From Shinella fusca (GTDB taxonomy: Bacteria; Pseudomonadota; Alphaproteobacteria; Rhizobiales; Rhizobiaceae), in assembly GCF_014203155.1 (NCBI RefSeq), contig NZ_JACHIK010000004.1, forward strand, positions 372,001-436,000: a DNA stretch of 64,000 nt, read 5' to 3'. Below are positions 38,001 to 46,746 of this stretch, one piece after another (the first letter of the stretch is position 1; each line of letters begins with the position of its first letter). The notes beneath the pieces are model-generated. The model saw only the letters and a list, made by a program, of their open reading frames with translations. It searched no databases and was not told where the DNA came from. Position numbers and translations under genes: made by a program.

Positions 38001-41000
38001 CATTGCTGCCGCTTACCGCGCCCGTGGCATAGGCATTCCTGATGCTGGCGATTGTCCTTCCCACCAGCCCGCCGACATTGTCGGAGCCGGTAACGCTGCC
38101 CGCCGCGTAGGCCGTATCGATCTGCGCGGTGTTCTGGCCGATCAGCCCGCCGGTATAGTTCGCGCCGACTACGCTCGCCGTCGAGAAGACATTCTCGACG
38201 ACCCCGTTATTGGCCACCCCCGCGAGGGCTCCGGTGCTGTTGCGCCCGATTACCTTGCCGCCGACGAGGCCGACATTGCGGATCGTTGCGCCATACGTCT
38301 GCCCGAACAGGCCCACGCCATCCATGTCGCCCCGGTTGATGACGAGATTGGAAATCGTATATCCCCGTCCATCGAAGGTGCCGCTGAACAGGCCCACGCC
38401 AGCGTTGTCGCCCACCCCGAAGAAGCCCATGCCGTCGGAAGACGACGTGGCCCACATGTCGGAGCGGCTGCCATCGGTCAGCAGGCTGCCGAAGTCGATA
38501 TCGTGCAGCAGACTGTAACTTGCACCGGGGTTCAGCACCATGAGCTGAAGCTGGTTGATGCTGGAAATGACGGTCGAATATTCCGACCGCAGGAAGGGGC
38601 GGGTATTGCCCTCGATCATGAACCAGTCGTTCACGAAGTCCCATCCGACATAACTCGCCTGCGTCAGCATTTCAGCGGTCGTGTAGGCGGCGACATTGGA
38701 CGTCTGAGGGGCTGCCCAGTAGGGTTCCTTGAAGATCAGCCGGTCGGTTCCAGCTGTTTCCTTGTCGAAAAAGCTGTCGGTTATGAACGCTTCCCCGTTG
38801 GCGACACCGATAAAACCGCCAACATTCTGACCGCCGCTGACCCCGCCTGAAGAGAAGGACTGCGACACGGTTCCCTTCGACAGCCAGCCGACCAGCCCGC
38901 CGACGCTGGAATCGCCGGAGACGCTGCCTGTTGCGTAAGACTGTGTGACGCTGTTCGTGTCGCGCGACATATAGCCGACCAGGCCGCCGATATTCGCGCT
39001 GCCGTAGACCGAACCGGTCGCATAGGAGCGCAACACGGTGCCACCGTCCAGATAGCCGACCAGACCACCGACATTACCGGATCTGTCTCCGCCCACACTG
39101 CCGGTAGTAAAGGAATCCGTGACCGTTCCATTACTGTATCCGACGAGTCCACCCAGGTTCCGGCGGCCTTGAATATTCATCAACCTGACATCGCCCGTCG
39201 TGTGGGAGCGACTGATCGAACCCAGTTCATTGTACCCGACCAGACCACCGACATTGCCGTCGGCGCTGCCGTTGTTGCTGACACCGGTTACGGCTGCGCT
39301 GGACCAGGTGTTGTCGATCGCTCCCGATGAGGAATAACCCACCAGAGCGCCGACATTGATCATGCCCAAGATGCTGCCACCGGAAATCCCGATATTGCGG
39401 ATGATGCCGCCATTGCTTCCCGAACCACCCAGAAAGCCGACCAGGCCGATCTCATTTTCACCGGGACGATCAATCGTCAGATTCTTGACGACATGGCCGA
39501 GCCCGTCGAGCGCGCCGGTAAACCGCGACCCGTAGTCGCCGAGGGGATCGAAACCCGCACCGCCGTTCCAGCCGGCCGTTGCCGTCGCATCGATATCGGC
39601 ACCCAGCACATAATAGCCGGAAAGGTTGCCGTTGATGCCCTGAAGGTCGCTGCCGGTCGTGCTGCCGGCCGCACCGAGCGCGGTTATGACGGTCCAGTCG
39701 ATCGCCGCGGCCGCCCCCTTCTGCGTGCGGAACAGGCTGCCTGCGGCAAGGTTGACGGAAGCATTGATCGTGTAGCTGCCGGTGGCGGTCGTCTGTGCGT
39801 ACTGGAGCACGAGACCATCCGTCAGGCTCGTGCCTGTCGATGTGAGCGTGGCGTTGATGACGATATTGTTGTCCGCCCGCAAGGTCAGGGCATGCGAGCC
39901 CCATGTCACCGAGGCATTGACGTTGATGTTGCCCTCATCACCGCCATTGCCGTCGTTGTAGGTGGAGACCTCCACGTCACCGGTCGCAAGCGCCGTCTCC
40001 AGCGCGGTCGCATAGTTGTTGTCGATGGTGATGTTCACCGGGTCGATGACCCATTTGCCGCCGCCGGTATCCACCTTCGCCGTCTTGTCGAGTGTCACCT
40101 TTGCGGCGGAGGTTTCCACCCGCTTCGCCTTGAGCTTTCCAGCGACCCTGACCTCGCCGTTCTGCATGTCGCCGAGCAGCAGGATGCGGCCGTCACGCGT
40201 CCCGATGGAACTTGCCTCGATGGTGCCGGAGTTGTTGACGACACCCTTCATGGCCGCCGACGCGCCCTTGGCCGTCAGGATGGCGACACCCTTGTCAGCC
40301 TTGATGACGCCCTTGTTCTCGACCAGCGTCTCCATGGTCGAGCCCTTCACCTCCACCGACAGCAGGCCGTCGCCGTCGAAGTCGAGAAGGACGTCCGTTC
40401 CGCCCGCCAGGGCGGTATTGCCGGTGATTGTGCCCGCATTGGAAACGGATGGCGCGATCAAGGCGACCGTGCCGCCGACGATGTCACCCTCGTTGACGAT
40501 CGATCCGCCGGTGCCCGTGAAACTGTAGGTGCCGGAGAGGAATTTCTCGTCGCTGATACCGAGGGTGGAGGCAACAAAGGCACCGGTCTGCACGCGACCG
40601 GTCTTGCCGATCGCCACGCCGTTGGGATTGATCAGGAAGACCTGCCCATTGGCAGTAAGATTGCCGAGAATCTGCGAGGGGTCCTGCCCGATCACACGGT
40701 TCAGGGCGACAGAGGACGCGCCCGGCTGGTTGAAGGTGACGGAATTGCCCGCGCCGACGGAGAAGCTCTGCCAGTTCGCGATCATCCGGTCGGAGGACTG
40801 GTTGATCGTCATGGCCCCGCCGTTTACGCCGATCGTCGCCGAGCCGGATACGACCTGCCCGCCCGTTGGCAGGGCATCCTGCGCCATCGCGGAGGAAAGC
40901 GCCATCGAGGACAGAAGTCCCGCAAGCGCGCCGGCTGCGATACCGCTTGCCGGCAACCTGTTCCTGCGCCGTCCAGACTTTCCGCCGCCCGCGCCGACGG

Positions 41001-41067
41001 CGCATTCCGGCACGACGATCAGACGACCGAGGCTCTTCGACCAGATATGCCTGTAGATCCTGTTCAT
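35059..41067 (-). CDS. Two-partner secretion exoprotein (FHA/TpsA family)
   Basis: A 2,002-residue TpsA. It starts MNRIYRHIWSKSLGRLIVVP, an extended signal peptide region, followed by a hydrophobic core ending near SSAMAQ. The TPS/haemagglutination domain follows (~70-185: NQSSDRMIANWQSFSVGAGN, FLINPNGVAIG). GLUG-type repeats (GGLVGY...) lie at about residues 580-760 and 945-1085. Six or more YDG/MBG-like repeats (SGKTYDGSTVA...TITGIALSGGDAGNYTLA) occupy ~1320-1880. A short proline-rich tail ends the protein. It is secreted by the TpsB gene 10 bp upstream and likely acts in adhesion. A longer frame extends to 41181 but overlaps TpsB and lacks a signal peptide. Confidence 0.95.
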   Translation of the reverse strand: MNRIYRHIWSKSLGRLIVVPECAVGAGGGKSGRRRNRLPASGIAAGALAGLLSSMALSSAMAQDALPTGGQVVSGSATIGVNGGAMTINQSSDRMIANWQSFSVGAGNSVTFNQPGASSVALNRVIGQDPSQILGNLTANGQVFLINPNGVAIGKTGRVQTGAFVASTLGISDEKFLSGTYSFTGTGGSIVNEGDIVGGTVALIAPSVSNAGTITGNTALAGGTDVLLDFDGDGLLSVEVKGSTMETLVENKGVIKADKGVAILTAKGASAAMKGVVNNSGTIEASSIGTRDGRILLLGDMQNGEVRVAGKLKAKRVETSAAKVTLDKTAKVDTGGGKWVIDPVNITIDNNYATALETALATGDVEVSTYNDGNGGDEGNINVNASVTWGSHALTLRADNNIVINATLTSTGTSLTDGLVLQYAQTTATGSYTINASVNLAAGSLFRTQKGAAAAIDWTVITALGAAGSTTGSDLQGINGNLSGYYVLGADIDATATAGWNGGAGFDPLGDYGSRFTGALDGLGHVVKNLTIDRPGENEIGLVGFLGGSGSNGGIIRNIGISGGSILGMINVGALVGYSSSGAIDNTWSSAAVTGVSNNGSADGNVGGLVGYNELGSISRSHTTGDVRLMNIQGRRNLGGLVGYSNGTVTDSFTTGSVGGDRSGNVGGLVGYLDGGTVLRSYATGSVYGSANIGGLVGYMSRDTNSVTQSYATGSVSGDSSVGGLVGWLSKGTVSQSFSSGGVSGGQNVGGFIGVANGEAFITDSFFDKETAGTDRLIFKEPYWAAPQTSNVAAYTTAEMLTQASYVGWDFVNDWFMIEGNTRPFLRSEYSTVISSINQLQLMVLNPGASYSLLHDIDFGSLLTDGSRSDMWATSSSDGMGFFGVGDNAGVGLFSGTFDGRGYTISNLVINRGDMDGVGLFGQTYGATIRNVGLVGGKVIGRNSTGALAGVANNGVVENVFSTASVVGANYTGGLIGQNTAQIDTAYAAGSVTGSDNVGGLVGRTIASIRNAYATGAVSGSNAIGGLVGVNQDAVEFSYASGTVNGSQNVGGLVGVNLGTVSNAFAMGTVSGSYNTGGLVGQNQSTIDDSSWSSAATGRSGACGNAACGTVTDLAVQQLIDPFRLIAAGWDFASAWATPKAGGAPVLRTLTSAPVYNYYVRVGGNATGTYGDTPSTNGVVVSGIGADNVTVGWGSAITTSTNVGTYDWSTQDIFAMTYSAGEAGDYYMGFDAGGLTINKRVVSLLGNRGYDRTSVLDASIFTLLNLANDETLTLTGQGAMVDNGLGTGKVVSLGTLALADGTGLASNYTLASGTYAVDIIRAVITGISGILAANKTYDGSTSATLDFSGVTFEGLVAGEDLLLSAATGTFSDKNAGTGKEVTVGNFVLGGADADNYILDLSSITTTANITKAAIGSVTGITASDKVYDGTANATLNFSGVSFSGMVLNDVLTVASSIGAFGDKNAGNDKTVNISGLILGGNDAGNYTLSSTTASTTATIEKRAVSIDGYAAADRVYNGSTGAQITTAGTIDNMIADDDLSSTFLSAAFGDKNAGNGKTVTINGIALSGGDAGNYTLADTTATTTADIAKATISAVTGITASGKTYDGSTVATVDTDDAGFTGMVSGDTLIVSSATGAFEDKNAGNGKTVRISGIALSGDDAGNYTLADTTATTTADIARATISAVTGIAASGKTYDGTTAASLATSGAGFTGMVDGDDLEVAAASGAFEDKNAGSGKTVNITGIVLGGASSGNYVLGDTTAAAAADIARASLSMSGFTAAGKVYDGTTSATVTGGQLDGIIGSDEVFFAYASSLFADKNAGAGKVVTIGGITLFGQDAENYSITGTAATTADIARATISAITGIRGVNKAYDGTTGALLDYTQTVFIGAVAGDVLQVASGHGQFGDASPGQDKAITITGLRLGGVDARNYVLSNDTAVATADVNAPFASPLPPLTLVPEGFPTDELVVFDTARLLAGPVLVDFPEWPWVASVNDGTLFENGQ
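35980..36440 (-). repeat. Near-identical 270-bp tandem repeats inside tpsA
   Basis: The blocks around 35980-36160 and 36250-36430 are offset by exactly 270 bp (90 codons) and share long identical runs, far more similar at DNA level than the other YDG units. This indicates recent duplication or gene conversion within the repeat array. Confidence 0.8.
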
Positions 41068-41077
41068 GTTTCCACCC

Positions 41078-42799
41078 TCAGAACTTGATAGCGCCCTGCA
41101 GCCAGAACTGGTGGCGGCGCGTGCTGCCGTCCGCGTTCTCGCCGGTGAGGCGGTCGCGGCCGGGATTGGAGCCGAGCGCATGCGCCCAGGCTGCGGAGAA
41201 GCTCAGATTTTCACGAGACCAGCGCGCCGAAACGCCGGCGCTGGCCAAGCCGTAATCGTTGCAGCCGCACACACTGGCGGCAGCAATGCCATTCGATTGC
41301 CGGTTCAAGCGCACGTAACCGGCATCCAGGAACGTCGCGAATTGCAGCGCTCCCCACATGTCGGGCACCGGGGCGTCGTAGCGAAGCTCGAGCGTGCCGA
41401 GCACGCCCATGTCGCCGCGGCCTTCACCAACGGGATAACCACGCACGCCATACGGCCCCCCGAGCGAAAAATCCTGCGAACTGTCGAGGTTCTTGTTCGC
41501 CCACTGGGCACCGACCCGGCCGAACAGCGAAAGATCACCCGGGAGCGCCTGCAGGCGCGATACCTGCGCATTCAGCGTCTGGAAACTGCCCTGTGTCTGC
41601 AGGCTTGCCTCATCGGCGGCCATCGCGCCGGGAACGCGGGAAAGATCGAGGTCACCGAGGGTCCACCCGAGCGACCAGCTTGTCAGCCCGCCACCCAGAA
41701 TGTCATCACGCACGTCACCGGCTATGCCGAAGGTGCCCGCGATAACGCGCTTGTCCTGAAGACGGCCGACAAGGCTGTCGTCGATCAGGGCCTTCCAGTC
41801 GAGATCGGCGGTCAGCCGGACATTGACGTCACGCGAACGCACCAGGCTGTAATCGAGACCGACACCGGCATAGTGGGCCTGCCCTTCCAGACCGAGAACG
41901 GAACCGACCGCATCGACATTGCGGTAATCGAGAAATCCGTAATTGGCGCTGAAGGAGAGCGGGCCGGTGCCGAGCGGCATGCTGAACGCGGCCTGTGCGA
42001 ATTTTTGCCCTTCGGAAACGGTGGTCGTAAACCGTGTGACATCGCCGTATCCGGAGAGATCGGTCAGCACAAACTGCCCGTTTGCCTGCGCCCTGCCGGT
42101 GGACGACGAGCCGGCATTGTCACCCCAGAGGCTGGCGGAGAAAAGCGGCGCCTGCTCCACGCCAATGACAAGCCGGCTTGTCTGGGGTGCCGCGCCCGCC
42201 ATCAGCCTCGCTCGCGCCGTGACGCCGGGATGATCGTTCATCCGCAGCAGTACCGCCTCGAGATCCTTCTTCTCCACACCGTCGGCAGGAAGCTCCGCCG
42301 CGAGACCTTCGAGCCTGCCCTGGCGGGCTCGGACGTCTCCCTTGCGCTCGACGACTTTTTCGCTGAGATGCCCTTCGCGTATTTCGACGCGCACGACACC
42401 TTCGGTAATGTCCTGGGGCGGGAGAACCGCGAAAGCCAGAAGCCGCCCTTCCTTCTGGGCGGCGATCGTCACCGTGTCGGCGATTGCCTTTATGCCGGCA
42501 ATGCCGAGGCACTGGCCCTGCACGGCCGAGGCGATGCGCGCACGTTCCTTCTCCGGCAGGATATCGACCTTGCCGGTGAAGAGCAGGCTTCGCACAATGA
42601 TCGTCTGCCCCTGCTGGGCGCCTGCGACGGGCCTTTCCTGCGCGGACGCATCGTCTTCGACGGAGGGCAGCCTGTCGGGGCGCAGACTATCCTCGCGCCT
42701 CTGCTGCTCGCGCAAGAGCGCACCCGCGTCCTGTGCCGCAGCCGGCAGGGATGTTCCGGCCAGAAGCAGGCACAGAAGAGCCGAAATCCTGAAATGCAC
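41078..42799 (-). CDS. Two-partner secretion outer-membrane transporter (TpsB, ShlB/FhaC-like)
   Basis: A 573-residue Omp85-superfamily pore. It has a signal peptide (ISALLCLLLAGTSLPAAAQ), POTRA regions (VRSLLFTGKVDILPEKER..., LLAFAVLPPQDITEGVVRVE), and a beta-barrel with the conserved GGPYGVRGYPVGEGRGD loop that holds the plug motif. The C-terminus ends in an aromatic strand (QFWLQGAIKF). It should export the adjacent TpsA. GAGGAAA lies upstream of the ATG. Confidence 0.95.
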   Translation of the reverse strand: MHFRISALLCLLLAGTSLPAAAQDAGALLREQQRREDSLRPDRLPSVEDDASAQERPVAGAQQGQTIIVRSLLFTGKVDILPEKERARIASAVQGQCLGIAGIKAIADTVTIAAQKEGRLLAFAVLPPQDITEGVVRVEIREGHLSEKVVERKGDVRARQGRLEGLAAELPADGVEKKDLEAVLLRMNDHPGVTARARLMAGAAPQTSRLVIGVEQAPLFSASLWGDNAGSSSTGRAQANGQFVLTDLSGYGDVTRFTTTVSEGQKFAQAAFSMPLGTGPLSFSANYGFLDYRNVDAVGSVLGLEGQAHYAGVGLDYSLVRSRDVNVRLTADLDWKALIDDSLVGRLQDKRVIAGTFGIAGDVRDDILGGGLTSWSLGWTLGDLDLSRVPGAMAADEASLQTQGSFQTLNAQVSRLQALPGDLSLFGRVGAQWANKNLDSSQDFSLGGPYGVRGYPVGEGRGDMGVLGTLELRYDAPVPDMWGALQFATFLDAGYVRLNRQSNGIAAASVCGCNDYGLASAGVSARWSRENLSFSAAWAHALGSNPGRDRLTGENADGSTRRHQFWLQGAIKF

Positions 42800-42862
42800 G
42801 ACAATTTCCTCTAAGGTATCCCCGGCGTTGACGAGCCGCCCGGCGGCGTCATCCGCCCAGAT

Positions 42863-43792
42863 TTATGAAAAGGCGTCTCGATCGTCGCCGTCCATTTTTG
42901 ACACGTGCCAGTTGGCGCCTGTCTGGGCTGCGGTAACGGTGAAGGCCTTGTCGAGCGCAAGCAGCTTGCAGGCCTGTGCCCGCGCGTACTCCGTGTAAAA
43001 ATTCTGCGAGATCCAGATACGGGAATGGCCCCGCCTGCCGCTCCAGCCTATTCCCCCGATCGATTCCGCCTCGGCGATCTTCCGGCTGGCATGCGCGCGG
43101 GACAGTCCGAAAGAGCGTGCAAGATCCGAAATCGAGCTGACATCGGTCAGGTAACCGCCGTCGACCCGCGCCACCGTCCGGTCGATACCTGCGACGAGCC
43201 GGTCCATCAGAAGACCGCCGGCATCCGCCCAGGTGAAGATCGTATAAAGCGGCCCCGGCGTGCGCACGTCCGGGTTCGACAGAATGGTGTTGCCCGCAAT
43301 GGGGGCGAGACCGACCAGATGGTTTTCGGGATCGGCAAGAAACCAGGCATTCCGGGTTCCGCCATCAAGCATGTCGAGCGCTCGGAAATGAAGGCTGTAC
43401 CAGCGGATCAGGATCAGCAGGGTGCCGTCCGAGGGCGCGAACACATCGTCGAAGGGCCGGATGACGCCATACTTCAACGCTTCGTCGAAGAACGCATGGG
43501 CGGTGTTGCGACTGGCAATGCCATGCTGCAGGGCCAGTTGCGCCATGCCGCGTCGTGTCAGGCGAGGCTGACCGTCCGCAACACCACGAAAATGCTCCGC
43601 AAGTGCCGCGTGGCAGAGGAGCCATCGCTGTTGTGTCGCAAACAGCGCTGCGGCTCTGGGGGCGACTTCGTGGATAGCGACGAAATCTGCCGACATCATC
43701 GCCACGGCGTCGGCAAACCTCGCGCCCGCTATCAGCCGGTCGGCATCCCCGGCCGCGGCTGCCACGCCTTGTAACTCGAATACATTTCCCAT
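42863..43792 (-). CDS. Putative HTH regulator upstream of the TPS locus
   Basis: A 309-residue soluble protein I cannot place in a named family. A helix-turn-helix is likely near residues 220-245 (SISDLARSFGLSRAHASRKI). Another HTH-like stretch occurs around GMAQLALQHGIASRNTAHAF. Taken together it may be a two-wing MarR-like or replication-initiator-like fold. It is encoded 63 bp upstream of tpsB on the same strand and may control the operon or be its first gene. Confidence 0.65.
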   Translation of the reverse strand: MGNVFELQGVAAAAGDADRLIAGARFADAVAMMSADFVAIHEVAPRAAALFATQQRWLLCHAALAEHFRGVADGQPRLTRRGMAQLALQHGIASRNTAHAFFDEALKYGVIRPFDDVFAPSDGTLLILIRWYSLHFRALDMLDGGTRNAWFLADPENHLVGLAPIAGNTILSNPDVRTPGPLYTIFTWADAGGLLMDRLVAGIDRTVARVDGGYLTDVSSISDLARSFGLSRAHASRKIAEAESIGGIGWSGRRGHSRIWISQNFYTEYARAQACKLLALDKAFTVTAAQTGANWHVSKMDGDDRDAFS

Positions 43793-44135
43793 TGCGTGGC
43801 GCTCGTCCCGCCTGAATTACACGGAGACAGGCAAGCCTTCGACGCGATCCCGATGGATCGCATCGCCGCTGTCTGCCAGGCTCCGTTCTGTTCCGGTGCA
43901 TCACAGCGGCCCCGGGCCGCGCGTGAAAAACCCTAGGCCAGGTCGGCCGATGCGGTCCTGAACGCGGCGGCGCAAACGTCTGAAAGATTCTGAAATTTTT
44001 CTGAAATTGCGGGAAGATGCCATGCGGGCCATGGCAGAAACCACACCGAAATGCTCTCTCCCAACGCGTGTTGACGGTAGCGCTTCAGCCTCTCTATGGT
44101 GCGTCGCCATTGCGGCCAGCAGCTTTGGGGGAAGC
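43793..44135. other. Divergent intergenic region
   Basis: This ~340-bp region lies between the two regulator genes. It contains ...TCTGAAAGATTCTGAAATTTTTCTGAAATTG near 43978-44008, a triple TCTGAAA direct repeat with ~10-bp spacing that could be a regulatory site. No gene is supported. Confidence 0.45.
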
Positions 44136-45773
44136 GTGTACAGTTTTTCGGGATTCACGCTGGATCCGGACCGGAGGGAAGTACGAGACCCGAACGGTGA
44201 ACTGGTACGCTTGCGCCCTAAGGCCTTCGAGCTTCTGCGTTTCCTTGTCACGCACCAGCGACACCTGCTCGCCAAATCGGAGCTCATGGACGCCGTCTGG
44301 CCAGGTATCCATGTCGGGGAAGACAGCCTCTTTCAGGCCATCCGTGAAATCCGAATCGCGCTCGGTGACGACGACCGGCGAATGGTCCGGCTCGTGTCCG
44401 GTCGTGGTTATCTGTTCGCTGTCGACGTCTCTGCAGCAAATAGCACCGAACCGGAGGACGGTGCACCAACCCCACCGCAAACCTCTGCCGGCCGTGCTCC
44501 CGGCAACCGCAGGCATGTTGTTCCCGCTGTGCTTGTCCTGCTCCTGGTTGTGGCGATCGCCGCATTCTTCTTGCACGGTAGTGCCTTCAACAACCTTCCG
44601 CCCTCGGTCAGTGTTCGTCCGATCGTTCATGATGCCGGAGATGCAGAGGGTACCGCCTTGTCGCAGGGGATTCTTACCCAGCTCGTCGCCGGGCTTTCGA
44701 AGATCGACGGCATCGACCTGATCGAACAGGAGGGGCCGCACACGGCGGGGCAACAGGCTGCGACATACGAAATCCAGGGAGAACTGCGTCGCGAGGAGCA
44801 ATCATGGCACTATCAGGCCCGCCTCGTTGATCTTGCGAGCGGGCGCATTGAATCCGTTGCTGAGATATCGTCGGATGCGGCAGAGGGCAGCGCGCAGTTG
44901 CTGCAAACCAGACTGGCGGCGCGCGCCGGCTATGCCTTCGCTGACAGGCTGAACAGTCTTCAGCTCAAAGGGCAGGCAGCACGCGACCCCGCAGGCGACG
45001 TCGCAATACGTCAGGCGATAGCCTCGATCAACCAGACGACGCAGGAACGCTTCGCGACGGCGCTTGCAATCCTCGAAAAGAGCCTCTCCGCCGATCCCGA
45101 CAATGTCGATCTGCAGGTCGCGCTCGCAGCACTTCGCCTGCGTGGCGTGCAGATGGCCTGGTACGATCCGGCCAGAAGCCTCGAGGCCGAGGAAGACGCC
45201 CGCGTTCTTCTGGAGCGGGCATTGAAGGCGCGGCCCAACGCGGTCGCCATATTGGGCGCCTACTGTCGCTTCCTGACGGTAACAAACCAGTTTTCCGAAA
45301 GCCTGGTCGCCTGTGCGCGGGTTCTTACCGCCAATCCCTGGGACGGGACGGCACTCTTTCATCTCGGCATGACGCACGTTCAGCTGGGCCGTTTCGCCGA
45401 TGCGCTTGCTGTCTTTTCACAAGCGGATCGTTTCGACACACCCGAGGTGTCACGGTGGACGTGGATGCTGGGCGCAGGCTGGGCGAGCCTCCTGATGGAC
45501 CGGAACGAAGACGCCGTCACCTGGCTGGAGCGCTCGGTTGCCATCACGCCGGCATCCGGCCGGGCCTACATGCTGCTCGCCGCCGCCTATCAAAATCTCG
45601 GCCGAACCGCGGATGCGAAGAACGCCTTTGCCAAAGCGATGGAAATCAGGCCGCAATCCACGGTGCGCAACATCTCCCTGCCCGCCCGCAATACCAGTGA
45701 TATCTACCTGCGTGCCCGCCAGAGCATCAATCGCACCCTTGCCCAGCTCGGCTTGCCGAATGAAACGCCCTGA
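44136..45773 (+). CDS. Membrane-anchored winged-helix (OmpR-type) regulator with TPRs
   Basis: A 545-residue CadC/ToxR-like protein. The OmpR/PhoB DNA-binding domain (residues ~1-100) includes YSFSGFTLDPDRREVRDPNG, LVRLRPKAFELLRFLVTHQR and RLVSGRGYLF. A single transmembrane helix follows (VVPAVLVLLLVVAIAAFFLH), then a periplasmic part with TPR-like repeats (GTALFHLGMTHVQLGRFADA). The GTG at 44136 begins exactly where CadC-like proteins begin and follows GGGGGAAG; ATG codons upstream (44007, 44022) are in frame but would add unrelated residues. Divergent from the TPS locus regulator. Confidence 0.85.
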   Translation: MYSFSGFTLDPDRREVRDPNGELVRLRPKAFELLRFLVTHQRHLLAKSELMDAVWPGIHVGEDSLFQAIREIRIALGDDDRRMVRLVSGRGYLFAVDVSAANSTEPEDGAPTPPQTSAGRAPGNRRHVVPAVLVLLLVVAIAAFFLHGSAFNNLPPSVSVRPIVHDAGDAEGTALSQGILTQLVAGLSKIDGIDLIEQEGPHTAGQQAATYEIQGELRREEQSWHYQARLVDLASGRIESVAEISSDAAEGSAQLLQTRLAARAGYAFADRLNSLQLKGQAARDPAGDVAIRQAIASINQTTQERFATALAILEKSLSADPDNVDLQVALAALRLRGVQMAWYDPARSLEAEEDARVLLERALKARPNAVAILGAYCRFLTVTNQFSESLVACARVLTANPWDGTALFHLGMTHVQLGRFADALAVFSQADRFDTPEVSRWTWMLGAGWASLLMDRNEDAVTWLERSVAITPASGRAYMLLAAAYQNLGRTADAKNAFAKAMEIRPQSTVRNISLPARNTSDIYLRARQSINRTLAQLGLPNETP

Positions 45774-46057
45774 AACGACGCTCACCAGCCCACCGACAAC
45801 ACCAGCCAAGCCTAGCTCTCGCAGAGATGTTTGCTCGACAGGAATTATTCGAACTCGAGTGGTATTGTAAATTTCGACAGCACCACCACTACATTAACTC
45901 GCTATCGATATGGAATCGCACAGAACGAATAGAAACTGAGTTTGCTACAGGGCTAGGAATCCTACACATTCCACCTGAATTCGGCCTGACTGTTATCGAC
46001 GGTGGCCCAACGTTGCGGACGGGCTCTATCTGCGAATGCTGGTACGGTAGATACGGC

Positions 46058-46744
46058 CTAGCTTTCGTCTGTTGTATCCTGCCCATACTTTGAAATCTCT
46101 ACCATTTCTTTCCGGCTGAGCAGCCCGGCATCCTCCAGCGCCTCGATGTCGGGCAGATCGCGCAGCGTCTGCATGCCGAAGGCTGAGAGGAACTGCTTCG
46201 TCGTGACATAGGTGTAGGGCGCGCCCGGCGTCGGGCTGCGCGGGCCGGAGGCGAGGAAACTGGCATTGCGGAGGCTCGCAATCGTGTCGCGGCTGACCTC
46301 CTTGCCGAAGATTTTCGACAGGTCGCCGCGGGTGATCGGCTGGAAATAGGCGATGGCCATCAGCACCATGGCCTCGAAGTCGGACATTACAGGCGCCGCA
46401 TTCCGCGTTGATGTCTGCGACGCCCGGATCGCGGATGCGTAAGCCGAACGGCTTCGATGCTGCCAGCCGCCCGCAACGGCGACGATCTCGTAGGACCGGT
46501 CCCGCAATTCCGCGCGCAGGTCGTCGATCAGGAGGTCGATGCTGCAGTCCCTGCCGACGACACGGGCCAACGCCTCCCGGCTGACCGGCTCTGCCGCGGC
46601 AAAAATCACCGCCTCCACCCGCAGCATCCATTCGCGCCAGCGCAGGGCCGGCGGCAGTTCGGCCAGTTCCCGATCCAAGAGGACTTCGTCCTCCGGTGAC
46701 GATCTGCGGTTTCGCCGCGTGCCGCTTGCGTCCGGTTCAACCAT
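46058..46744 (-). CDS. scpB: ScpB-family segregation/condensation protein, plasmid-borne
   Basis: A 228-residue paired winged-helix protein of the ScpB family: LRVEAVIFAAAEPVSREALA, V-V-G-R-D-C-S-I-D, then FEAMVLMAIAYFQPITRGDL and PGAPYTYVTTKQFLSAFGMQ, TLRDLPDIEAL. In chromosomes ScpB binds ScpA and SMC. Here no ScpA or SMC gene is adjacent; instead it follows a DUF1403 gene by two bases. The ATG at 46744 (MVEPDASG) is used; the longer frame runs through DUF1403 antisense-free sequence of another frame. A replicon-specific variant seems likely. Confidence 0.9.
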   Translation of the reverse strand: MVEPDASGTRRNRRSSPEDEVLLDRELAELPPALRWREWMLRVEAVIFAAAEPVSREALARVVGRDCSIDLLIDDLRAELRDRSYEIVAVAGGWQHRSRSAYASAIRASQTSTRNAAPVMSDFEAMVLMAIAYFQPITRGDLSKIFGKEVSRDTIASLRNASFLASGPRSPTPGAPYTYVTTKQFLSAFGMQTLRDLPDIEALEDAGLLSRKEMVEISKYGQDTTDES

Positions 46745-46746
46745 CG

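Noticed and set aside
35980-39330. CRISPR-like repetitiveness
   Set aside because: The repeats are in-frame protein modules of tpsA of ~270 bp, with no short spaced repeats and no cas genes.
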